A stretch of 64,000 nucleotides of DNA from Hyaloraphidium curvatum (lineage: Eukaryota; Monoblepharomycota; Hyaloraphidiomycetes; Hyaloraphidiales; Hyaloraphidiaceae). A program made the position numbers and the translations under genes. The notes beneath the pieces were generated by a model. That model saw only the letters and a program-made list of their open reading frames with translations, ran no database searches and was not told the origin of the DNA. Of this stretch, positions 53,605-62,963 are shown in pieces (positions within the stretch are counted from its first letter, which is position 1; each line of letters starts with the position of its first letter). The stretch is taken from contig JAIVFI010000004.1 in assembly GCA_025558095.1 (NCBI GenBank), forward strand, positions 434,001-498,000, in the 5' to 3' direction.

Positions 53605-54342
53605 CTATCTTTCCGCCTGCACGTCCCCGGAGAAAGACGAGAACGCGGCAAGGCTGTTCTTCTCGAACTCCTTCTTGGTCCAGTGCTCGTCTATCCCCTG
53701 GATAAAGTCCGGCCGCACGAGCTTTGCCCGCCGCACGAGCAGCGGCCCATCGTCCAGGCGAAAGTATAGGCCCTCTGCCGGCCCTTCGCAGTAGGCGCTC
53801 CGGGTGGCTTCGAGCAGCTCGGCAAGCTCCTCCCGGCACGAGAAGGACCGCCTCGCGACCCTCCTTATCGTGCAGATACCGGGCTGCCCGCTCTCCTCCG
53901 CCGCGGCGTTGGCCCGCGCGATCAGCGCGTCTCTCGCCTCCACCGAAAGGAACCCTCCGGCCTTGGGGTCCCACACGTCCACGGCAAGGAACCAGTCCGG
54001 CAGCCTGTCGTACGCCATCGAATGCCGCGCCCGCATCCATTCCCCGTACAGCACCCGGTCCGTCCCGCCGAGCACCTCCCACAGCGCCGCGGACCTCTCC
54101 GCGGCCCACGCCCCGAGGTTGGAGAACTGCCTGTGCGTGGACGCGTCCACGGCGCGCCCGCGGTTCTGCGCGCGGAGGGTGCCGGTCGATAGGGACAGCG
54201 CGAGGTTGGCGCCGTCGGCCTTCTCTTCGACGGTGAGCTCGTGCCCGAGGAAGGGCGCGAGGTCGTCGAGGAGGATGTCGTCGGACGAGACGGCGGTTCC
54301 TCCCGTGTGGAAGAGGTGCGGTGTCCGAGGGAATTTGTGCAT
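53605..54342 (-). CDS. RNA ligase family nucleotidyltransferase
   Basis: Single exon of 245 residues. The nucleotidyltransferase motif I is EEKADGANLALS (KxDGxN with the adenylation Lys), then motif III-like GEWMRARHSMAYDRLPDWF and WDPKAGGF. Downstream are EGLYFR and the motif V-like LVRRAKLVRPDFIQGI. This matches the RNA_ligase (Rnl2-like) family; members seal RNA nicks or repair cleaved RNA after ATP-dependent adenylation. ATG 54342 is the first after a stop. No leader or membrane segment. The family is sporadic in eukaryotes; in fungi the usual tRNA ligase is Trl1, which is different. Confidence 0.75.
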   Translation of the reverse strand: MHKFPRTPHLFHTGGTAVSSDDILLDDLAPFLGHELTVEEKADGANLALSLSTGTLRAQNRGRAVDASTHRQFSNLGAWAAERSAALWEVLGGTDRVLYGEWMRARHSMAYDRLPDWFLAVDVWDPKAGGFLSVEARDALIARANAAAEESGQPGICTIRRVARRSFSCREELAELLEATRSAYCEGPAEGLYFRLDDGPLLVRRAKLVRPDFIQGIDEHWTKKEFEKNSLAAFSSFSGDVQAER

Positions 54343-54809
54343 GCGGGGGCCGAGGGAGGGATGGTCGGGCAATGGACAGAACCCGAGATTCGCGTTGGCT
54401 TGCGGCCGGTGGAGATGTCGGACCTCGGCGAAGCAAACAAACACAGCTTGGTTGCGGCCGCGGACTGAAGCATAGACCAATGAATTGATGAAAGAAGGAG
54501 CCGATGCTGTCCCCGTCGTATGGGTGCAAGATTGGAGGCATCTCCCACGTCTGCGCGTTCCTTCGCAGAAACCCCGCCGATGAAGAACCATTGTTGCTAC
54601 GCTGCGCGGGCACGAACGAGGGGCATGGAATCGCACGAAATGCGACAGCTGGATGATGGATGGACGTAGGATGATGATTGCAATCAGCAGCTGCCTTCAT
54701 CGCTTCCGCAAGGTGAACCCCCGCGCAAGGTGCTCAGCCCCACCCTTCAGTTCGGGCGTTCGGCGCGGATACAAAAAGGGGTGCACTCTGCTCCCGACAT
54801 CACACAACC
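54343..54809. other. Divergent intergenic region, RNA ligase / YiaA/B-like gene
   Basis: 467 bp between divergent start codons. A weak TATA-like ATACAAAAA lies at 54769-54777, close to the downstream ATG; its use is uncertain. Nothing else recognised. Confidence 0.4.
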
Positions 54810-55727
54810 ATGGAGTCCTCCGTCTCCGCCCTGCGCGGCACGGCCCTCAACTTTCTCCAGACAGCCGCCTCGTTCGCCGTCGCGCTGTTCGTCACGCTAA
54901 GCGGCCTCGCGACGGCCACCGGCGCGGAAGGCTCCTTCGCCAAGCCCTTCCTCTACCTGTCTGTGGCCTTCATGGTCTCGTCCCTGTTCGTCGCCGCCAA
55001 GACGGTGCGCGACGGCCAGACCGCGGACCTGCTTCCCGGCAACCCGTTCTCGGCGCTCATCCGCGGCACGCAACTCTGGCGCATCCAGGCCATCGGTGTG
55101 GCGCTGATTGCCGTCGTCTTCCCGTTCTACACCGTCCTCGGCAGCTCGGGCCTGTCCGGATGGAACGACGAGCTGCGCTTCGCCCTTCTCGGCCTCGCCT
55201 TCCTGGTCTCGTCAACCCTGAACCTCTCCAAGGCTGTGCGCGACCGCTCCGACGCCGACTTCTTCTCCACCCTCTCCCCGACTCCCGAGCTGCGCCGCGC
55301 CGTGGACATGATCGCGGCCGGCACCTCGGCCTTTGTTGCGTTCAACGGCATCTCGTTGGTCGCCTCGTTCGCCGCCACCCTGGTGAGCCTCTGGACCGAG
55401 GACACCCTTCTCCAGGATCGCAAGGTCCTCGTGACCATCGGCGTGCTGTTCCAAGCCTACGCTGCCTTCCAGGTGGCCAAGCTCGTCCGCGACCTCGCCG
55501 ATCCCGCCCTCGCCGGCATGCACACCAAGAGCTACCGCCTGTTCACGGTCATCGGCTTCGTGGCGGCCCTCGGCCTGCTGTACGGATCCCTCCTCACGAT
55601 GCCTTTCAGCTCCGCTCAGCAGAAGCTCTGCGTCGCCGGCTCGCTGTACGTTCTGTCCTCGACCCTGTCCTTCTCCAAGCTCGTGCGCGACCAGCAGGAG
55701 CGCGAGACCGCGGCCAAGCGCAAGTAG
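54810..55727 (+). CDS. Eight-helix membrane protein with four YiaA/B-like repeats
   Basis: Single exon, 305 residues, start context ACAACCATGG. Four units of two hydrophobic helices each end in K-x-VRD: KTVRD (about residue 64), KAVRD (141), KLVRD (224) and KLVRD (290). The helices of unit 1 read ASFAVALFVTLSGLA and YLSVAFMVSSLFVAA. A pair of helices with a terminal (Q/K)KxVRD is the pattern of the YiaA/YiaB family, known from bacteria as one- or two-unit inner-membrane proteins of unknown role. Here the unit appears four times in one chain. Codons are strongly biased to C/G-ending ones typical of abundant proteins, and the gene has no introns. Function unknown. Confidence 0.68.
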   Translation: MESSVSALRGTALNFLQTAASFAVALFVTLSGLATATGAEGSFAKPFLYLSVAFMVSSLFVAAKTVRDGQTADLLPGNPFSALIRGTQLWRIQAIGVALIAVVFPFYTVLGSSGLSGWNDELRFALLGLAFLVSSTLNLSKAVRDRSDADFFSTLSPTPELRRAVDMIAAGTSAFVAFNGISLVASFAATLVSLWTEDTLLQDRKVLVTIGVLFQAYAAFQVAKLVRDLADPALAGMHTKSYRLFTVIGFVAALGLLYGSLLTMPFSSAQQKLCVAGSLYVLSSTLSFSKLVRDQQERETAAKRK

Positions 55728-55857
55728 CTCTGAAAACGTTGACCACGAGCGCAGATGCGGCAGATAGAGTGGAATTAGCATGAACTGCACGTACAATCAT
55801 CCAGATAGAGAATCAAACAGAACATCCAGATCATCCACCAATCCAGTCTCCCGTGCC

Positions 55858-57372
55858 TCAGACCTCCTCCTTGTTCTGGCGCTTCAAGTCGAGCAGACGT
55901 TCGTACAGCCGCACGGCCTCCGCCAAGTAGTCCAGCTCCTCCCGCCGGCGCCTCTTGACCGCAATCTCGTCCGGGTCGTCGCCGTCCAGCGTCGCAGGTT
56001 CCGGCATGCGCTTCTTGACGGGAGCGAAAAAGTCCGACCCATCGGCCGCGGGCAGAGGAGCCTCTGCAGCGGTGGTCGCAGCGGGCACCGGAGCCGGATT
56101 CGAAGCAGCGCGAATCTCGCGGCCCGCTCCAGCGCTGCCGGTAGGATCTGTGTGGTCAATCAGGCGTCCCCGATCCTGGGGATCCGGCCCCGCGGCGTCG
56201 TTTGCCCTTTGCCGCACGCGACCCAGCAGCATCTTGTTCAGCTTCTCCCTCACTTTCGCGTATCCTGGATTGAAATGCAGGTCGAGCCTTTCCAACGAGC
56301 TATCCGCATCAATGGCCCTCAGGAGCGCCTTGGCGCCCGAGTCGTCGATCTCATTCTGCGTGAGAAGAAGGTTCCTCAACGTCCGGTTCCTCCGCACCGC
56401 GTCCGCAAAAGCCTCTGCACCGACGTCCCCTATCCTGTTTTGCCCGAGATCCAGCGAAATGAGCGAAATGTTCGCCGCCAAAGCGTCTGCCAGGGCGATC
56501 GCTCCAGTGCTCGTGATGCGGTTGTTGGCTAGCGAGAGCTCGGCGAGCGACTCGTTGGTCCTGAGCGCCTTTGCCAGCTCCGCAGCAGCATTGTCATCGA
56601 CGAAATTCCCATCGAGCCACACTTCGAGCAGCGTCCGGTTCCGAGCGAGCATCTTTGCAATGCTACACGCTCCATCCGCGTAGATCTCGCACTCTCCGAT
56701 GTGCAGGAAGCGCACCGATTGGTTCTGCTCAAGGGCCTCGGCAAAGTCCTTGACTCCACCGTCTCCAATCGGATTGAGGGCCAGGTAAAGCTCCGTGAGC
56801 GTCTTGTTCCGCTCCAAGGCCGAGCCAATGGCACAGAGGCCGTCTCCGTCGACTTCGCATCGCTCCAGATAAAGCACTTTCAGCGGCGGACCTCCTTTCA
56901 AGAGCTCTGCAACTGCCTTTGCCGACCCGCCCACCGTGTTGCCGTTCAGGGACAGGTACGTGAGGCCCTTGTTCTTCCTCAGCGCTTTGGCCAGCGCTTT
57001 GATCCCCGGCGGCGTCAGTTTGTTGTCCTCCATGTTCAGTCTTCGCAGAGACAATCCCCCACAGGCGAGAAGGTCCCCCAGCTCCCCAACGCCGTTGTCC
57101 GTGATTTCATTGCCGGTCAAATCCAAGATAGTGACGCTCGGAAGCTTTGCCAGCGCATCGACGAGATTCTTCACTCCCGCGTCCCCGATGCGGTTCTCGC
57201 GGAGCACCAGAGTCGTCAGCGGAGTCGAAAGCTTCAGTTTCGGACCCAGAGCTGCCGACAGCGCGCGAACGCCCGTGTCCCCGATGTTCTCATTCGATGC
57301 ATCGAGATGTCCGTCGCAGGAGGACAGTCGCACCTGCCACGTCGCGAAATCGACTTCTGGCCGAGTTGACAT
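55858..57372 (-). CDS. Leucine-rich repeat protein, RNH1/NLRC-type
   Basis: Single exon, about 504 residues. The N-terminus MSTRPEVDFATWQVRLS leads into at least ten repeats of about 28 residues with the ribonuclease-inhibitor type pattern: LVLRENRIGDAGVKNLVDAL, LDLTGNEITDNGVGELGDLL, LSLANNRITSTGAIALADAL, LDLGQNRIGDVGAEAFADAV, LLLTQNEIDDSGAKALLRAI. The last 110 residues are Pro/Ala-rich then highly charged (AVKRRRREELDYLAEAVRLY), with a possible nuclear signal. Such horseshoe scaffolds mediate protein binding; no partner can be read from the sequence. Ends just inside the convergent YiaA/B-like gene 3' region (131 bp). Confidence 0.8.
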   Translation of the reverse strand: MSTRPEVDFATWQVRLSSCDGHLDASNENIGDTGVRALSAALGPKLKLSTPLTTLVLRENRIGDAGVKNLVDALAKLPSVTILDLTGNEITDNGVGELGDLLACGGLSLRRLNMEDNKLTPPGIKALAKALRKNKGLTYLSLNGNTVGGSAKAVAELLKGGPPLKVLYLERCEVDGDGLCAIGSALERNKTLTELYLALNPIGDGGVKDFAEALEQNQSVRFLHIGECEIYADGACSIAKMLARNRTLLEVWLDGNFVDDNAAAELAKALRTNESLAELSLANNRITSTGAIALADALAANISLISLDLGQNRIGDVGAEAFADAVRRNRTLRNLLLTQNEIDDSGAKALLRAIDADSSLERLDLHFNPGYAKVREKLNKMLLGRVRQRANDAAGPDPQDRGRLIDHTDPTGSAGAGREIRAASNPAPVPAATTAAEAPLPAADGSDFFAPVKKRMPEPATLDGDDPDEIAVKRRRREELDYLAEAVRLYERLLDLKRQNKEEV

Positions 57373-57608
57373 TTGTGGGAGGGACCGTGGCACCAATCAT
57401 CACTCATATCTCTTCCTTTCAAAGTTTCCAAGTCCTGGCCCAAAACTAGCAGTCAATGATCAGTCTAGTCTGTTGACACTCTACATCCAGGGATGGAAGC
57501 TTTCGCTAAGGCCAGCCACACCGCACGCTCCGGCTCGGCCGACCGATCACTTACATTCGTCCTCGAACCCCACGTCCAAGTTGTAGCACGATGTGTACAA
57601 TAAAGCGC

Positions 57609-59464
57609 TCATACCTTGACCTCTCCCTCGCCGTCCGATAGAGCGGAGGTAACGGTCATATTGCCCATGATCGCCGCCACCCTGGTCGAAATACTTCGAA
57701 CGTCACCCAGCAGCAACCTCGCCCTGCTCAACATGAGCAAATCCGCGAGCTCTGCACAACACTTGCACGCGATGCGCGGAATGCTGGCGAAGTTGATCTT
57801 CGGCAGCGAGGTCTGGAGGCCCTCGAAGTGGTCAATGGTCCTTGCCGAGAGGAAGAAGCCGTCGGGCGCCGCGGTCTCGGCAACGTTTCGGATCTGAGCC
57901 GTGACGTTGACAATGTCGATCTCTGCGCTCTCAGGTCCCCGCGGTCCCCGGCTGTAGTTGACCCCGACGTAGTTCCTCAGCTTCACCTCGCCCAGCAGCC
58001 CTCCGACCGCGGCGCTGGGCTGCAGCCTATTGAGCGGCACCCCGATGGTGAGGGGCTTCATGAACCAATGTCGCAGAGGGCCCCGCGCCTTGATGTAGAT
58101 GTGACGCAGCGAGTTGATTCGCACCGGTTCGTCCCTGTTGATGTAGTCGTACTTTTCGAACAGGTCCGGGGCGAGTTCCGCGGGTTCGAAACGGTCGTAG
58201 ACATCGTATGCGCGGGCATCAAACAGGTCCCCGAAGGCGGCATCGCACTCCCTGCTCTTGGGCCAGATGATCCTCAGGTGCCGCCCCGTCAGGGTAGTAA
58301 GGGCCATGGCTGACCCCAGGGCCAACAGCCTCTCGGAAAGGCTCCCTTGGACGTGTATCGCAATCATGAGTTCCCCGCTGTAGGTCCTGACCAGTCGGAG
58401 CAGGTAATCCGTCGTCATGTTCGCCACTTGCATCCGCTGGAACCCGATCCCTTCCAGCGTCTGGATGGCGGATTCCCGGTTCAGCGATTGGACCATCGAC
58501 TTTGGCACAAAGCGCTCCATGGTCGGGCAGGTGCGAGTCACGCGCGCGGTGTAGCGGTCCGAGTTGAAAAGGGATGATCTGATATCGTACTCGACGTGGT
58601 GGGCCGTTCGGTTCCACGATCCGGCGTTCATGCGGAGCAGCTTGTTCTTGATGTCTTCGAACTTTCCTGAGTAGACGTTCTCCTGGTTGGCGAACCGCAG
58701 CTTGGCGACGTGGGGGACGTGCTGGATGAAGGAGGTGTTGAGCGCGAGGCGCGCCAGGCCCCGCTCCTCGATTCGACTGTAGAGATCGCTGTCCTCGAAA
58801 CCGTAAGTTTGGAATCTGCCGGGGATCACAACAAGAGTCGGATGGGCAAAGAGACGACGGATCACGGTCGGACGCGCGAAGGGGAACGAAGGCAACGCGC
58901 AGCCCACCTCTCGTCGTAGCCGCCGAGGCTCTGGAAATCGTCCTTGTGGATCATGACAACGCCGTTGAGGTGAATCGAGTTCTTGTCCGGCGCCGTCTCC
59001 CAGTTTCCCGAGTACCAGAACCCCTTCTGGGGCGGATGGTGATCGAGGAACTCGGGGGTCAGCTTCGTGTCGCAGTCGAGCTTGAGCAGGACGCTGCCCG
59101 GCTTCACGAAGCTGGCGCCGAGATTGTATGCCCACGAGAGCCGCCAGATAGGCTGGTCCAGCACGCGGACGATCCGCACGGGGGGGCCGCAGCGGTACGG
59201 CGGCAGCTCCTCGACCAGCTCGGGCTCGGAGCTCCAGTCCACCAGCACGATGCCGGATACCGAGGATTCCATCCAGCTCCGCCACACGCCGTCCGCCAGC
59301 GTGCCGTGCCTGTTTTGGCACGCGGCGACGATAAACACCTCGGGCGACGACGCGGGCGCGCGGCACGGCGGGCGCCGGCTCCACCGCCAGAAGACCACGC
59401 CAGACAGCAATGTAAAGAGCGCCCAGCGCGACAGCAGGCGGCTCGCGCGCCACTTCAGGGGCAT
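57609..59464 (-). CDS. Two-domain Golgi-type glycosyltransferase
   Basis: Two exons joined across an intron of about 104 nt (GGYDER to FQTYGFEDSDLYSR). The N-terminus is a type II anchor (LSRWALFTLLSGVVFWRWS). Domain 1 resembles GT-A transferases of the GT7C/GT2 type: SVLLKLDCDTKLTPEF (DxD-like), NGVVMIHKDDFQSLGGYDE and YGFEDSDLYSRIEERG. Domain 2 looks like a NodZ/fucosyltransferase-like GT-B: IHVQGSLSERLLALGSAMAL then LRIIWPKSRECDAAFGDLFD, with VKLRNYVGVNYSRG. The GxLxxRLxAL and IWP motifs are the main evidence for domain 2. Likely acts on secreted glycoproteins or lipids; sugar specificity cannot be told. A GTATGA donor lies at the stop, so a further 3' exon is possible. Confidence 0.68.
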
Positions 59465-59637
59465 CTTTGCTACCTCGCAGGGACAGCGAGGGACGGGGGC
59501 GGCGGCAACTTGTCCCCGCCCGCCACACGCCATCCGATCCCTCGTCCCTATCGTCCCTCAGTGTCTGTCCCTCAGTGGGTACATTCGCGAGTTTCGCTCG
59601 AACGTCTGTATTTCTCCCGGAGGCCAACTGGTCGCGA

Positions 59638-60026
59638 TGGCCGCCCACGACTCCCCTGGCACGGCTGGAATCCGCGCAACCCTGCGAATCGGCGCGGGCG
59701 TCTTTGGCGCCTCGGCTGCGCTCCTCCTCCTCGCTCCCGGCAATTTCATCGAGTTGCTAGGACTAACGCCCACGGCGGAGTTGATCTGGGCGCACCGTAT
59801 GACGGCGATCACGTGCGCGGCGCTCGGTGGCACCATGACGAGCGTCTCCTTGCACGGATCACAGCAGGGCGTCTTCCTTGCCGGCCGAATCATGCAGATT
59901 GCCGCCGCCGGACTAGCCATAGTAACGCTCACGATCCCAACACCGTGGACGTGGTTCACGCTCACGTATGCCGGAACCGGATTCGGGTTCAGTTTGACGT
60001 ACGCCTATTCCATCTCCCAAACGTAA
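59638..60026 (+). CDS. Small four-helix membrane protein (129 aa)
   Basis: Start ATG 59638 (MAAHDSPGTAGIRATLRIGA). Four hydrophobic helices are visible: VFGASAALLLLAPGNFIELL, MTAITCAALGGTMTSVSL, FLAGRIMQIAAAGLAIVTL and WTWFTLTYAGTGFGFSLTYA. No motif I recognise. It diverges from the glycosyltransferase (173 bp) and is convergent with CDC16. The unusually even hydrophobicity and its position support a real gene. Confidence 0.6.
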
Positions 60027-60152
60027 CGCCGCCGCAAGCCTGCTTATCGTGGGAAGACGGAATGGACAAGGCTGCAAGCGAGTCCGATGTACTGTAGGGT
60101 TCCGATCGCCAACAGCCGGGTATTGCGAACGTCGCCTTGCCCTTCAGCACGT

Positions 60153-62652
60153 TCAGTCCATCTCCATGTCCTCAGAGCCCTCGTCCCCTCCTTCCCCGTC
60201 CGACTCCGGCTGCTCCTCGTCCGCCTCGTCGAAACCGTCCTCCACACCCTCCCCGTCCTCCTCGCCCTCCCCGAATTCGGCGAAGCTCCCGTCCGAGGCG
60301 AACGACGCCAGCCTCTTTTTGGCCCCCGCACCGCCCTGCTGCGGCGGCCTCCTGTCCGAGACGGGCGTCGCCTCGTCCGCGGCGCGGGGTTCCAGCGGCT
60401 CCTTCCCCTTCCTGCTCGGCACCCGCGCCGCCGGCGACTCCCCCGCCCCCTGCGGCAGCGGCTGCTCCTCCACGAGCCACTCCCGCATGGGCTCGGGGAC
60501 CCAATGCCCCGCCATGTCCTCGTCCTCCGCGCCGGCCTCGGGCGCCGCCGCCGCCATCCCGCCCGCGCCGCCGGCCCGCGGCGGATCCGCGGGCAGCTCC
60601 TCCAACGCGAGCTGCAGCATCTCCGCGTAGAGCTCGTCGGGTTCGATCGCCAGTGCGCGGTGGTAGCACGCCACGGCGCGGTGGAGGTCGCCCTGCGCGT
60701 GGGCGACCATGCCCAGGCCGGCGTGCGCCGAGGCGTTGGCCGGGTTCGCCGCGAGGGCCTTTTCCAGGTACGTCCGCGCGGACGCGTAGTCCCTGGCAGC
60801 ATGCGATTAGCGCGTGCCGGCGATCGGGCGCAGCTAACGCGCCACCAACCTGATGCGCCGATAGGCATGTCCCAGGTTGCCCCAAATCGGCTCCGACACC
60901 CTCCCCCTGCCGCCCTCCTCCCCTCCCAGCTCCAGCGCCTTCTTGTACGACTCTATGGCCTTTGCGTACCGCCCCGTGGAGTAGTACAGCGCGCCGAGCT
61001 CGTTGTGGAGGGCGGGGTCGCCTGGTGCCAGCTCGTGCGCGGCGAGGAGGTATTCCTCCGCCAGCACCGCGTTGCCGAGCATGAGGTGCTGCACGCCGAT
61101 GTACATGATCGGCAGGTGCATTCTGTAAGGGAGGGCGAGTGAGAGGTTGGATCGAAGTCGCACGAGATACGCACCCCCGGAACAGCTTTGACGCGGTCGC
61201 GTAGGCCGCGATCGCCTGGTCGTGCTCCCCCTCCTTGACGAAGGCGTGCGCGAACCCGATCCAGGCCGGCCCGAACGAGTTGTCCGCCAGGGTCGCCTTG
61301 GCAAAGTACCTTCGGGCCTCCTCGCCCCGTTCGGCGAGGAGGTAGTACGAGCCCACGGCGAACCAGGTGACGGCCTTGTCGGGGTAGCGCGCGACGAGCT
61401 CGTGCGCGAGGTAGAAGAGCTGGTGCTTGCGGCCGAGCTCGTGCAGGCACGCGACGTGGAGGGGGAGGACGGAGAGGTTGTGGGGGTCGTAGTCGAGGAT
61501 CCTGTTTACGAGGCGCGGGCATGAGCGGTCGCATAGGCGGAAGCTAGCGAAAACACACCTGGAGGTCACGTCCAGCGCCTTCTGGTACTTGGACGCCGCG
61601 TATAAGCTCTCTGCTCGCGCCGCGTTCAGATCCGGGTTGAAGGCCAGCCGCCAGTCGGCCTCGAGCCGGGCGATGGGGGTTTCGACGTCCTCGCCGCTGC
61701 GCGATTTGCGAATCTGTGCGGTGTAGAGGAGGCGGACGAGCTCGCCCTCGGGGCCGAGCTGGCTGTCAAAGTCGAGCGAGGCGAGGAATTCTCGTTCTGT
61801 CAAACAGCGGCCGGATGAGGCTCAAGACCAACGGAGTGCGGAGTGCAGGCGGGAGAAGTACGAACCTTCTTCGCCAGTCATCATGTGGTTAGAGATGAGG
61901 ATGTTGAAGGACTGGGTTCCCGGGTCAGCGGAGTTCGCGGAGGAGACCACGACGGCGCCCACCTCGAAGCAGCGGACGTCCAGCTTGACGGCGGCCATGT
62001 GGCAGGCCTTTGTCCTGTCCATGTCGTTCATCTTGCTGTAGGCCAGGGCCCGCACGTGGCTGATTGCCGACTCGAGCCTCCGCTCCTCTGGCCCGCCCGC
62101 AAAGTCCCCCTCGGGCTGCTCGCCCAGCAGCAGCAGCGCGTCCGAGAACTTTTCCAGCCTGACGGAGCACAGCGCGGCGAGGTAGCGGCACTGCGGGTCC
62201 GCGTCGAGCAGGGCGGGGTGCGATAGCAGGCGCTCGGCGCGCGTGTACTGGCCGGTGCGGAAGTAGATCTGGCCCAGGGCGAGGGCGTCTGCCGGGTCGT
62301 CTGCATGCGGGGTCTGAGCGGGCTGGGGCGTGCGACGCCTCCATTTCGACCCACAGGTCATTGTGAGCACCTTGTCGCCCCAGAAGGCGGCCTCGTCGTG
62401 CATGTGCGCGTCTGCCGCGCGGTCGCGCCACGCCCGCAGCTCCGCGGCGGTGCGCGACGCGTCGGGCGCGGTTTGGGGCGCGTGGGGCGTGAGCGGGTCC
62501 GGCAGGGCGCCCGGGAACGGCGCGAGGTTGGCCGGCAGCGGCGAGTAGCCCAGCGGCGACAGCGCGCCCGGGGACGCGCCGAACGGCGGCCGCGCGGCGC
62601 GCTCCTTCTGCGGCGCCGCGGGCCGCGCCGGCCGCGCCCCTTTGGGCGGCAT
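60153..62652 (-). CDS. CDC16: APC/C subunit CDC16 (APC6), TPR protein
   Basis: About 730 residues in six exons. N-terminal 60 residues are Pro/Ala-rich. TPR repeats follow in the order of CDC16/Cut9: AAFWGDKVLTMT, ALALGQIYFRTGQYTRAERL, then NLSVLPLHVACLHELGRKHQ, FYLAHELVARYPDKAVTWFA, VGSYYLLAERGEEARRYFAK, HLMLGNAVLAEEYLLAAHEL, ALHNELGALYYSTGRYAKAI and AHAGLGMVAHAQGDLHRAVA. The LAHELVxxYPxxAVTWxAVGxYY segment is the CDC16 hallmark. The protein is part of the anaphase-promoting complex that directs ubiquitylation of cyclins. A long acidic tail (GEGEEDGEGVEDGFDEADEE) follows the last repeat. Confidence 0.88.
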
Positions 62653-62963
62653 CGTCGCGGCGGCGGGGGGACGCAGATCCCGGTTGGTTGACTTTTTAGA
62701 CCCGATTTCTGATGGGTTGATTGCCAGCCTTGAAGCTTGAACTGCTTGAACTGGTCGAATTGATTCGGCCAACCTTCAACCCGACGAACTGGTGTCTAAA
62801 GACACCAGCCTTGAAACTTCTCCGTCCTCTGCACCCCGTTCCCCACCCGCCCCGCGAGGATGGCGGGCCAGCCGGGAGCCGCGTGGTGCGCATCGCCGCC
62901 CGCCGCTCTCCGCGCCGCCAACCGCCCCGCAGGACCGCCGCCGCGCTCGCCAACCCGGCCGCC
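62653..62963. promoter_or_regulatory. Divergent promoter region, CDC16 / LENG8-like
   Basis: 311 bp between start codons. It contains a perfect 9-bp inverted repeat separated by AA (CTGGTGTCT-AA-AGACACCAG, 62789-62808) and a direct repeat CCAGCCTTGAA at 62724-62734 and 62805-62815. Either could be a binding site for a regulator shared by both genes; there is no direct evidence. Confidence 0.45.
62789..62808. repeat. Perfect 20-bp inverted repeat
   Basis: CTGGTGTCT, then AA, then AGACACCAG. It lies roughly midway between the divergent start codons of CDC16 and the LENG8-like gene. Confidence 0.8.
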
